From an uncultured Holophagales bacterium (GTDB lineage Bacteria > Acidobacteriota > Thermoanaerobaculia > UBA5066), in assembly GCA_937864895.1 (NCBI GenBank), contig CALMDF010000543.1, positions 1 to 6,263 on the forward strand: a DNA stretch of 6,263 nucleotides. The letters are read 5' to 3'. The notes below the pieces were generated by a model. The model saw only the letters and a program-made list of their open reading frames with translations. It was not told the DNA's origin and did no database searches. This document shows, in pieces, positions 1 to 5,431 of the stretch; position 1 is the first letter of the stretch, and every line of letters starts with the position of its first letter. Both the position numbers and the translations under genes were made by a program.

Positions 1-245
1 GCCAGATCGGCCACCCGCAGGGGGCCTCCGGCGCGGCTGGCCTCGCCGCGACGCCCCTCGCGCTGAACGCCGGCTTCCCCCCGCCGACGGTCAACCTCGC
101 CGACCCGGACCCCGAGTGCGACCTCGACTACGTCCCCCGGTCGGCGCGCCCGGCCGAGGTCGGGGTCGCCCTCGTGAACGGGATCGCCTTCGGCTCCAAG
201 AACACGGCGCTCGTCGTGAAGACGGGGCGGGCGCTCGGGGCCTGA
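1..245 (+). CDS. Beta-ketoacyl-ACP synthase (FabF/KAS II-like), C-terminal fragment
   Basis: Only the last 80 codons lie in the window (reading frame from base 3, TGA at 243-245); the start and the active-site Cys are upstream. The family performs decarboxylative Claisen condensation of acyl and malonyl-ACP in the cytoplasm. Visible family marks are GHPQGASG (His at 12-14, aligning with the first catalytic His of FabF), PPPTVNLADPDPECDLDYVP (the FabF strand before the second His), and the closing NGIAFGSKN glycine loop. Where FabF has VPH with its second catalytic His, this protein has VPR (Arg at 138-140). That may mark a chain-length-factor-like partner, an inactive copy or a family variant. 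The fragment ends 6 nt before a methyltransferase and lies in the same operon, so a role in a dedicated lipid or polyketide pathway is more likely than housekeeping fatty acid synthesis. The family is clear; the subfamily is not. Confidence 0.88.
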   Translation, partial: QIGHPQGASGAAGLAATPLALNAGFPPPTVNLADPDPECDLDYVPRSARPAEVGVALVNGIAFGSKNTALVVKTGRALGA

Positions 246-251
246 CGGGCC

Positions 252-935
252 GTGGGCCTCCTCGTCCCGCCCCGCGCGCCGTCGGACGAGCTGCTCGACG
301 GGAACCTGGCCCCGGAAGAGGCCGAGGAGAGCCTCGCCGACATCGAGTGGATCCACCGCGCCCTCGGCGGCCGCCGGATCGTCAGGCGCCACCTCGTCCC
401 CCTCCTCCTCGCCGTTCCGTCGGCACGGCCCGTCCTCCTCGACCTCGGGGCGGGGAGCGGCCACGTGGGACGCTCTCTGGCGGGCGAGCTCGCCCGGAGA
501 GGGCGCGAGCTGGTCACGATCGACCTCGACCGCCAGCTCCTCCACGCGCGCCTCTCGGCGAAAGGAAGGAGCCTGGCCGCCGACGCCCTCCGGCTCCCGC
601 TCCCGGACCGCTCCGTCGACGTCGTCTCCTCGACCCTCTTCCTCCACCACTTCGACGACGCCTCGGTCGCCGCGCTCCTCCGCGAGTCGTCGCGCGTGGC
701 CCGCTTCGCCGTCACCGCGCTCGACCTGACGAGGCACCGGGTCCCCCTCGCCGTGAACGCGCTCCTGGCGCGGTTCGCCTACCGCAGCCCCGTCACGCGC
801 TCCGACGGGCGCGCGTCCGTCCTCCAGGCGTGGACGATCCCGGAGCTCCGCGCCATCGCCGCACGCGCCCTCCCCGGCGCTCTCGTCAGGCCCGCGGGGC
901 CGTTCGTCCAGGGCCTGCTCTGGAAGAGGCCGTGA
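252..935 (+). CDS. Class I SAM-dependent methyltransferase (UbiE/Methyltransf_11-like)
   Basis: This 227-residue protein has a Rossmann methyltransferase fold. Motif I is VLLDLGAGSGHVG (Asp64 to Gly70 hold the DxGxGxG SAM loop). IDLD at residues 90-93 supplies the acidic end of strand 2. DALRLPLPDRSVDVV (111-125) gives the Asp that contacts adenine and motif II, followed by LFLHHFDD. The N-terminal 50 residues form a helical cap ending in IHRALGG, which probably shapes the substrate pocket. The substrate cannot be read from sequence. The GTG start at 252 lies 6 nt after the ketosynthase stop with only a weak ribosome site, and the stop overlaps the next GTG (GTGA), so translation is probably coupled on both sides. 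Methylation of a polyketide or lipid intermediate made by the neighbouring synthase is inferred from context. Confidence 0.85.
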   Translation: MGLLVPPRAPSDELLDGNLAPEEAEESLADIEWIHRALGGRRIVRRHLVPLLLAVPSARPVLLDLGAGSGHVGRSLAGELARRGRELVTIDLDRQLLHARLSAKGRSLAADALRLPLPDRSVDVVSSTLFLHHFDDASVAALLRESSRVARFAVTALDLTRHRVPLAVNALLARFAYRSPVTRSDGRASVLQAWTIPELRAIAARALPGALVRPAGPFVQGLLWKRP

Positions 936-2062
936 GCGGCGCGCCGCTCGACGCCGTCGTCGTCGGCGCGAGCCTCGCGGGGAGCGCGGCCGCGCTCGCC
1001 CTCGCGAGGTCCGGGGCGCGCGTCGCCCTCGTCGACCGGGCCTCCTTCCCCCGGGCGAAGACCTGCGGCGAGCTCCTCTCCCCCGACGGGGTCGCCGCCC
1101 TCGCGCGGCTCGGCCTCGGCGAGGAGGTGCGCGCCGCCGGGGCCGCCACGATCCGGCGTTTCGCCCTCGTCCGTCCCGACGGGAGGCGCGTTCGCGGGCG
1201 ACTCCCCGCTCCGGCGCTCTCCCTGAGCCGCGAGCGGCTGGACCTCCTCGTCCTTCACGGCGCGCGGAGGGCCGGGGCCGCCGCCTGGCTCGGCGAGCCG
1301 GCGACGTCCGTCGAGGGGGACCTCGGGAGCGGATTCCGGGTGAGGACGCCGGGGCGGACGCTCGAGGCCAGGGTCGTCCTCGGCGCCTGGGGCCGCTACT
1401 CGCCGCTCGACGGGCGCCTCGGGCGGCCGTTCTTCGGCGCGAAGGCGACGCTCTTCGGGTTCAAGAAGTTCCTCGCCGGCGAGGCGGGTCGACGCTTCGA
1501 CGACCAGGTCGTCCTCCACGTCTTTGCGGGCGGCTACCTCGGGCTCTCCCTCGTCGAGGAGGGGCGGGTCAGCATGGGCGCCCTCGCGACGCCCGGGGTG
1601 GCCCAGGAGGCCCACCACGACTTCGACCGGCTCCTCGGGCGTCTCCGGCGGGAGAGCCCGGCCCTGGCGGCGGACCTCGACGGGCTCGAGCCGGAGCCAG
1701 GCCCCGCCCTCGTCAGCGAGCCCGTCCACCTCGGCTCCCGGGGGGCCTCGTGGGGCGAGCTCCTCCTCGCCGGGGACGCCGCCGGGGTCGTCGACCCCTG
1801 GACGGGCTCCGGCATGTCGCTCGCCCTCCGGGCGGGCGAGGCCGCGGGCGAGCTCCTCGCGGAGCACGCGGAGGGGCGGGTCGCCACGGCGTCCCTCGTC
1901 CGCGAGTGGGACCGCCGGTGGCGAAAGGTCACCGGCAGCGTCTACTTCTTCTCTCGGATGTTCCGGCCCGTCTTCCTCGGCGGCGCCGCCACGAGCCTCG
2001 TCGGCCCGTTGACGGCGCCCCTGGCGGGCCTCGCGGCCCGTCTCACGCGCGGCCCGGCCTGA
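932..2062 (+). CDS. FAD-dependent oxidoreductase, geranylgeranyl reductase / UbiH-like
   Basis: This is a 376-residue flavoprotein of the GR2 (p-hydroxybenzoate hydroxylase/geranylgeranyl reductase) fold. The N-terminal dinucleotide motif is VVVGASLAG (Gly12 to Gly17), with Asp35 ending strand 2 (VALVDR). FPRAKTCGELLSPDGVAALARLGL (39 onward) resembles the Cys-Gly segment after the FAD site in geranylgeranyl reductases. LLAGDAAGVVDPWTGSGM (GDAAG at 281-285) is the second FAD motif contacting the ribityl chain. The C-terminal 40 residues are hydrophobic to amphipathic (about 337-371) and may associate with membrane. The GTG at 932 is chosen because it overlaps the methyltransferase TGA by 4 nt and starts 8 residues before the Rossmann strand; the frame stays open upstream only as a shadow of the methyltransferase. 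The likely job is reducing or hydroxylating a polyunsaturated lipid or polyketide made with the upstream enzymes. Substrate and direction of redox are unknown. Confidence 0.85.
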   Translation: MSGAPLDAVVVGASLAGSAAALALARSGARVALVDRASFPRAKTCGELLSPDGVAALARLGLGEEVRAAGAATIRRFALVRPDGRRVRGRLPAPALSLSRERLDLLVLHGARRAGAAAWLGEPATSVEGDLGSGFRVRTPGRTLEARVVLGAWGRYSPLDGRLGRPFFGAKATLFGFKKFLAGEAGRRFDDQVVLHVFAGGYLGLSLVEEGRVSMGALATPGVAQEAHHDFDRLLGRLRRESPALAADLDGLEPEPGPALVSEPVHLGSRGASWGELLLAGDAAGVVDPWTGSGMSLALRAGEAAGELLAEHAEGRVATASLVREWDRRWRKVTGSVYFFSRMFRPVFLGGAATSLVGPLTAPLAGLAARLTRGPA

Positions 2063-2071
2063 GCCGGCGCC

Positions 2072-2743
2072 CTACTTCCTCTTCGCCGCCTTCTTCGCGG
2101 GCGCCTTCTTCGCCGGCTTCGCGACGGCCTTCGTCTTCGCCGGGGCCTTCTTCACCGGAGTGGCCGCGGCCGGCTTCCTCGCGGGCGCCTTCTTCGCCGC
2201 CTTCTTCCCGCCCTTCCGCCCGGGGGGGAAGAGCCCCGTCCGGATCGTCTCGATCTGCTCGAGGTGGACCCGGTCGTGACCGGCGTAGTGGGTGACGATC
2301 GTCCAGATCGACTCCTCGCCCCGCTCCGAGTGGACCCCCACCCTGTCGAGTGCGGCGTCGGGGAGGCGGACGAGGAGGCCGAGGTTCACGGCCCGCGCCA
2401 TCTCGAAGTCGGCGAGGAGCTCCTCGGTCGTCGCGTTCTCGACGCCGAGCCTCTCGACGAAGAGGTCCTGGTCGTAGCCCGGGATCGCGGGCCGGTCGTG
2501 CGCGGCGATGAAGCGATACCTCGAGCCGAGGATGACCTCGCCGTCGGCCAGGTGCGCCACGATCTGCCGGATCGACCACTTCCCCGGGGCCGGGCTCTTC
2601 GCGAGCTGCTTCTCGGTGAGGCCCTTCACGAGCCTGCGGAGCCTCTGCGGCGCTTCGAACATCGCCTTGAGCGGGTCGTCGGCGCCCAGCGCCTGGCGGT
2701 ATCTCTCGGGGATCACGGGTCCGGCCATCTTCGGGTCCTCCAT
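2072..2743 (-). CDS. DinB/YfiT-like superfamily protein with histone H1-like Lys/Ala/Pro tail
   Basis: This is a 223-residue protein. Residues 25-172 match the four-helix DinB_2 fold: APGKWSIRQIVAHLADGE (His64) and HYAGHDRVHLEQI (His156 and His160) supply the three-His metal site. Relatives include metal-dependent thiol transferases (bacillithiol and mycothiol types), but the reaction here is unknown. Residues 174-223 are a disordered basic tail of Lys, Ala and Pro, like eukaryotic H1 or bacterial H1-like proteins, probably able to bind nucleic acid (inference). The start is ambiguous. The ATG at 2743 is 9 nt from a -10-like TAGGAT, suiting a leaderless message. The ATG at 2728 (Met6) has GGAGG 8 nt upstream, formed by the first codons. 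The gene is convergent with the oxidoreductase (9 nt between stops) and divergent from nadC. It is not functionally linked to either by sequence. Confidence 0.85.
   Translation of the reverse strand: MEDPKMAGPVIPERYRQALGADDPLKAMFEAPQRLRRLVKGLTEKQLAKSPAPGKWSIRQIVAHLADGEVILGSRYRFIAAHDRPAIPGYDQDLFVERLGVENATTEELLADFEMARAVNLGLLVRLPDAALDRVGVHSERGEESIWTIVTHYAGHDRVHLEQIETIRTGLFPPGRKGGKKAAKKAPARKPAAATPVKKAPAKTKAVAKPAKKAPAKKAAKRK
2075..2194 (-). repeat. In-frame 42-nt / 14-residue repeats encoding the basic tail
   Basis: Three units start with KKAPA at residues 184, 198 and 212 of the DinB-like protein, exactly 14 residues apart: KKAPARKPAAATPV, KKAPAKTKAVAKPA and a 12-residue last unit KKAPAKKAAKRK. 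In DNA the units are 2194-2153, 2152-2111 and 2110-2075. The units have diverged, but the KKAPA core and the spacing are exact. This indicates tail growth by tandem duplication and a possible site of length variation between strains. Confidence 0.8.
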
Positions 2744-2752
2744 CGGGCCGGC

Positions 2753-2758
2753 ATCCTA
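2753..2758 (-). promoter_or_regulatory. Putative -10 box for the DinB-like gene
   Basis: On the minus strand this reads TAGGAT (4 of 6 to TATAAT) and ends 9 nt before the ATG at 2743. The predicted transcript start near 2746 would give a leader of about 3 nt for that ATG, or about 18 nt containing GGAGG for the ATG at 2728. No convincing -35 element is visible. The geometry mirrors the nadC box on the other strand. Confidence 0.4.
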
Positions 2759-2794
2759 TCGGAGAGAGACGCGCCGCGCAGCCGGCCACCCGTC

Positions 2795-2800
2795 TAGAAT
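2795..2800 (+). promoter_or_regulatory. Putative -10 box for nadC (leaderless type)
   Basis: TAGAAT (5 of 6 to TATAAT) stands out in very GC-rich DNA and ends 9 nt before the nadC GTG at 2810. Transcription would begin near 2807, giving an almost leaderless message, which fits the lack of any Shine-Dalgarno sequence ahead of the GTG. No recognisable -35 lies 16-18 nt upstream. It would drive the nadC-nadB operon. Confidence 0.5.
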
Positions 2801-2809
2801 GCTGTTCCC

Positions 2810-3712
2810 GTGAGAGCTGATCGACGCCTCGTCGAAAACCTGGACGACCTCCTCGCGCGCGCCTTTGCCGAGGACGGAGAGGACATCACCACCCTCGCCG
2901 TGTTCGGACCCTCGGCCCGCGTCGCGGGCGACATGGTCTGCCGCGAGCCCGCCGTCGCCGCCGGTGTCGCGTTCCTGCCGCGCGTCTTCGCGTTCATGCA
3001 CCCCCCGTCCCGCGTGGAGGTCCTCGTGGAGGACGGCACCGCCGTCGCCGCCGGGACCGTCCTGGCGCGCGTGGAAGGCCCCGCCATCTCGGTCCTCGCG
3101 GCCGAGCGGACGGCGCTGAACCTCGTCCAGAGGCTCACCGGCGTGGCGACGGCGACCCGGGCCTACGTCGACGCCCTCGCGGGGACCTCGACCCGCCTCC
3201 TCGACACGCGCAAGACGACGCCGGGGCTGCGCGCCCTGGAGAAGTACGCCGTCCGGTGCGGCGGCGGCACGAACCACCGCATGGGGCTCTCCGACGCGTT
3301 CCTCGTGAAGGACAACCACGCGGACGGCTGCGGGAGCCTCTGGGACGCCACCCGGAGGGCGGCCGACTTCCGCGCGATCAACCGCCGCCTGAAGCGCTGC
3401 CTCCTCGAGGCCGAGGCCCGGACGCGCGACGAGGTCCACCAGGCGCTCGAGGCGGGCGCGGAGCGGATCCTCCTCGACAACATGACGATCGCCGACATGA
3501 AGAAGGCCGTCGCCGACGTGAAGCTCTGGAACGAGGCGACCGGCGCGGCCGTCACGACGGAGGCCTCGGGCGGGATGGACGTCGCCAAGGCTCGCAGGTC
3601 CGCCCTCGCCGGCGTCGACTTCGTCTCGGTCGGGGCGATCACTCACTCGGCCCGGGCCGTGGACGTCGCGCTCGACGTGAGGGTCGCCGCGGCCCGACGG
3701 AGCCGGAAGTGA
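2810..3712 (+). CDS. nadC: Nicotinate-nucleotide diphosphorylase (quinolinate phosphoribosyltransferase)
   Basis: NadC converts quinolinate plus PRPP to nicotinate mononucleotide, CO2 and PPi in de novo NAD synthesis (cytoplasm; the family is usually dimeric). The 300 residues match the family length. The N-terminal open-faced sandwich domain is followed by the barrel with TRKTTPG (133-139; Arg and Lys bind quinolinate), GGGTNHRMGL (151-160), LVKDNH (Lys167 to His170), LLDNM (Asp223), EASGG (251-255) and SVGAITHSA (273-281, phosphate-binding end). All expected active-site motifs are intact. The GTG start at 2810 is forced: the nearby ATG at 2799 is out of frame and stops after four codons. 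There is no Shine-Dalgarno, but a TAGAAT box lies 9 nt upstream, suggesting leaderless translation. The stop overlaps the nadB GTG by 4 nt. No nadA is present in the window. Confidence 0.97.
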   Translation: MRADRRLVENLDDLLARAFAEDGEDITTLAVFGPSARVAGDMVCREPAVAAGVAFLPRVFAFMHPPSRVEVLVEDGTAVAAGTVLARVEGPAISVLAAERTALNLVQRLTGVATATRAYVDALAGTSTRLLDTRKTTPGLRALEKYAVRCGGGTNHRMGLSDAFLVKDNHADGCGSLWDATRRAADFRAINRRLKRCLLEAEARTRDEVHQALEAGAERILLDNMTIADMKKAVADVKLWNEATGAAVTTEASGGMDVAKARRSALAGVDFVSVGAITHSARAVDVALDVRVAAARRSRK

Positions 3713-5310
3713 GCCGGGGCGCCGGGCGGATCCGCGTCCCGGCGCTCGTCATCGGGACCGGCATCGCGGGCCTCACGACGGCGCTCGCCCTCGCCAAGCG
3801 CGGGGTCCGCGTCCTCCTCCTGACGAAGGCCGACGACCCGGGCGACTGCAACACCGCGTACGCCCAGGGCGGGATCATCTACTTCGGCAGGAAGGACTCG
3901 GCCTCCTCCCTCGTGAAGGACATCCTCGCCGCCGGCGCCGGCCTCTGCAACGTCGAGGCGGTCCGCTTCCTCGCGCAGGAAGGACCCGCCGTCGTCGAGG
4001 AGATCCTCATCGGGGACGCGGGCGTCCCCTTCTCGAGGACCCGCGCGGGGGACCTCGACTTCACGCGCGAGGGGGCCCACTCGGTCGCCCGGATCGTCCA
4101 CTCGGCGGACGCGACGGGCAGGGCGATCGAAGCCGCCCTCCTCGCCCGCGTACGGACCGAGAAGAACGTGAAGATCTGGACCGGCGCCACGGCGGTCGAC
4201 CTCATCACGGCGCGGCACCACTCGACGGACGTGCAGCAGCGCTACGCCCTCCAGGACCCGTGCCTCGGCGCGTACGTCCTCGACGGGGAGGGGTCCGTCC
4301 ACACCGTCCTCGCCGACTTCACCGTCCTCGCCACGGGCGGCGTCGGCCGGCTCTTCCTCCACACGACGAACACGCGGCACGCCATCGGCGACGGCCTCAC
4401 GATGGCCGCGCGCGCCGGGGCGGCCGTCCTCAACCTCGAGTACGTCCAGTTCCACCCGACGACGCTCTACCACCCCGACGCCGAGCGCTTCCTCATCTCC
4501 GAGGCGCTCCGCGGCGAGGGGGCGATCCTCGTGAACCGGTCGGGGAAGGCGTTCATGCCCCGCTACGACCGGGTCAGGAAGGACCTCGCCCCGCGCGACG
4601 TCGTGACGCGCGCCATCGTCGAGGAGATGACGACCCGCGGCGAGCCGTGCGTCTTCCTCGACCTCGCGCACAACTACGAGGGGAAGGGGAAGGTCCCGAT
4701 CCGCGACCGCTTCCCGACGATCGCGGCCACGTGCGAGAAGTTCGGGATCGACATCGCGACCGAGCCGATCCCCGTCGTCCCCGCGGCGCACTACTTCTGC
4801 GGCGGCGTCCTCGCCGACCTCGAGGGAAAGACGACGATCAGAAACCTCTACGCCGTCGGCGAGACGAGCTGCACCGGCCTCCACGGCGCGAACCGCCTCG
4901 CCTCGACGTCCCTCCTCGAAGGCCTCGTCTGGGGAGCGCACGCCGCGCGGTCGATCGCCGACCGGATCGAGAAGGGGCACACGTTCCCGCCGTCGATGTT
5001 CCGCGCCATCCCCGACTGGCTCGCCCCCGGCGACGCGCAGAACGAGGACCCGGCCCTCGTCCAGCAGGACTGGACGACGATCCGGAACACGATGTGGAAC
5101 TACGTCGGGATCGTCCGGACCGGGGAGCGGCTCGGCCGCGCCGTGGCCGACATCCGGGACCTCGAGAAGCGCCTCTCGCGCTTCTACCACGAGACGAAGA
5201 TCTCCCGGGCGATCGTCGACCTGATCCACGGCGTCCACGCGAGCTTCCTCATCGCCCAGGCCGCGCTCAAGAACCCCGTCTCGCGGGGCTGCCACTACCG
5301 CCGGAACTGA
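3709..5310 (+). CDS. nadB: L-aspartate oxidase
   Basis: NadB oxidises L-aspartate to iminoaspartate using FAD, with O2 or fumarate as acceptor, feeding NadA (quinolinate synthase). The protein has 533 residues (E. coli NadB about 540). Visible: FAD loop VIGTGIAGL (Gly16 to Gly21), NTAYAQGGI (48-56), TREGAHS with Glu121, HSADATGRAIE, LEYVQFHPTTL with His249, LAPRDVVTRAI with Arg296, AAHYFCGGV with His361, and GETSCTGLHGANRLASTSLLEG near the second FAD contact. The Glu, His, Arg and His match the catalytic set known in E. coli NadB. The C-terminal helical domain ends with the typical SRGxH segment. The GTG start at 3709 overlaps the nadC stop (GTGA) and has GGAG at 3699-3702, 6 nt upstream. Succinate dehydrogenase flavoproteins are related, but the SRGxH end and the nadC neighbour favour NadB. 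Confidence 0.97.
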   Translation: MSRGAGRIRVPALVIGTGIAGLTTALALAKRGVRVLLLTKADDPGDCNTAYAQGGIIYFGRKDSASSLVKDILAAGAGLCNVEAVRFLAQEGPAVVEEILIGDAGVPFSRTRAGDLDFTREGAHSVARIVHSADATGRAIEAALLARVRTEKNVKIWTGATAVDLITARHHSTDVQQRYALQDPCLGAYVLDGEGSVHTVLADFTVLATGGVGRLFLHTTNTRHAIGDGLTMAARAGAAVLNLEYVQFHPTTLYHPDAERFLISEALRGEGAILVNRSGKAFMPRYDRVRKDLAPRDVVTRAIVEEMTTRGEPCVFLDLAHNYEGKGKVPIRDRFPTIAATCEKFGIDIATEPIPVVPAAHYFCGGVLADLEGKTTIRNLYAVGETSCTGLHGANRLASTSLLEGLVWGAHAARSIADRIEKGHTFPPSMFRAIPDWLAPGDAQNEDPALVQQDWTTIRNTMWNYVGIVRTGERLGRAVADIRDLEKRLSRFYHETKISRAIVDLIHGVHASFLIAQAALKNPVSRGCHYRRN

Positions 5311-5352
5311 AAGGGATCGGGGAGGGCCGCCACGTCCCTCCCCGCGTCGCCT
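5311..5352. repeat. Hairpin-forming direct repeat, copy 1
   Basis: This 42-nt unit begins at the first base after the nadB stop. It is repeated without mismatch at 5377-5418. Within it, CGGGGAGGG (5318-5326) and CCCTCCCCG (5336-5344) form a perfect 9-bp stem with a 9-nt loop. No T-tract follows on either strand, so it is not a classical intrinsic terminator. Its position between convergent genes suggests a REP-like intergenic element, possibly ending or protecting transcripts. Confidence 0.85.
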
Positions 5353-5371
5353 CCGGCGCCTCCCCTCCCTC

Positions 5372-5392
5372 GGGGGAAGGGATCGGGGAGGG
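5372..5392 (+). other. G-quadruplex motif
   Basis: Four G-runs (5, 3, 4 and 3 G) are separated by loops of 2, 3 and 1 nt (AA, ATC, A), fitting the canonical intramolecular G4 rule with very short loops. It is formed by the end of the spacer plus the start of repeat copy 2; copy 1 has only three of the runs. It lies on the nadB-sense strand, so it could fold in the nadB 3' RNA or in DNA, where it competes with the overlapping hairpin that shares its last two G-runs. Confidence 0.6.
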
Positions 5393-5418
5393 CCGCCACG
5401 TCCCTCCCCGCGTCGCCT
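5377..5418. repeat. Hairpin-forming direct repeat, copy 2
   Basis: This is an exact copy of the 42-nt unit at 5311-5352, offset by 66 nt, with the same 9-bp stem at 5384-5392 and 5402-5410. It ends 13 nt before the osmC-like stop. The 24-nt spacer between copies (5353-5376) is rich in C-runs then G-runs and can itself pair partly with the repeat ends. Confidence 0.85.
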
Positions 5419-5431
5419 TGCGGCCGCGCCG

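Noticed and set aside
116..931. Open frame upstream of and continuous with the FAD oxidoreductase, which would give a 648-residue protein
   Set aside because: This stretch is the shadow of the ketosynthase end and methyltransferase; its translation is low-complexity Arg/Pro/Gly. The flavoprotein begins properly at the GTG at 932 just before its Rossmann strand.
779..1867. Minus-strand open frame of about 362 codons opposite the FAD oxidoreductase
   Set aside because: Glu/Gly/Arg/Pro-rich shadow without recognisable motifs; the + strand has both FAD motifs.
2054..2067. Short inverted repeat CCGGC-CTGA-GCCGG spanning the oxidoreductase stop, as a bidirectional terminator
   Set aside because: Only a 5-bp stem with a 4-nt loop and no T-tract; such pairs arise often by chance at this GC content.
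2799..2813. ATG at 2799 as the nadC start
   Set aside because: It reads only four codons before TGA and is out of frame with NadC, so the GTG at 2810 is the start. A tiny leader peptide was considered, but four codons give no support for it.
2756..3646. Minus-strand open frame opposite nadC
   Set aside because: Low-complexity shadow; NadC on the + strand has every expected active-site motif.
3643..5295. Long minus-strand open frame (about 550 codons) opposite nadB
   Set aside because: Antisense frames stay open by chance in very GC-rich DNA. The translation is Arg/Glu/Asp/Val-rich low complexity with no domain, while the + strand has full NadB motifs.
5311..5431. CRISPR array or tandem satellite
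   Set aside because: Only two copies, no spacers of array type, no cas genes; the unit is a GC hairpin repeat.
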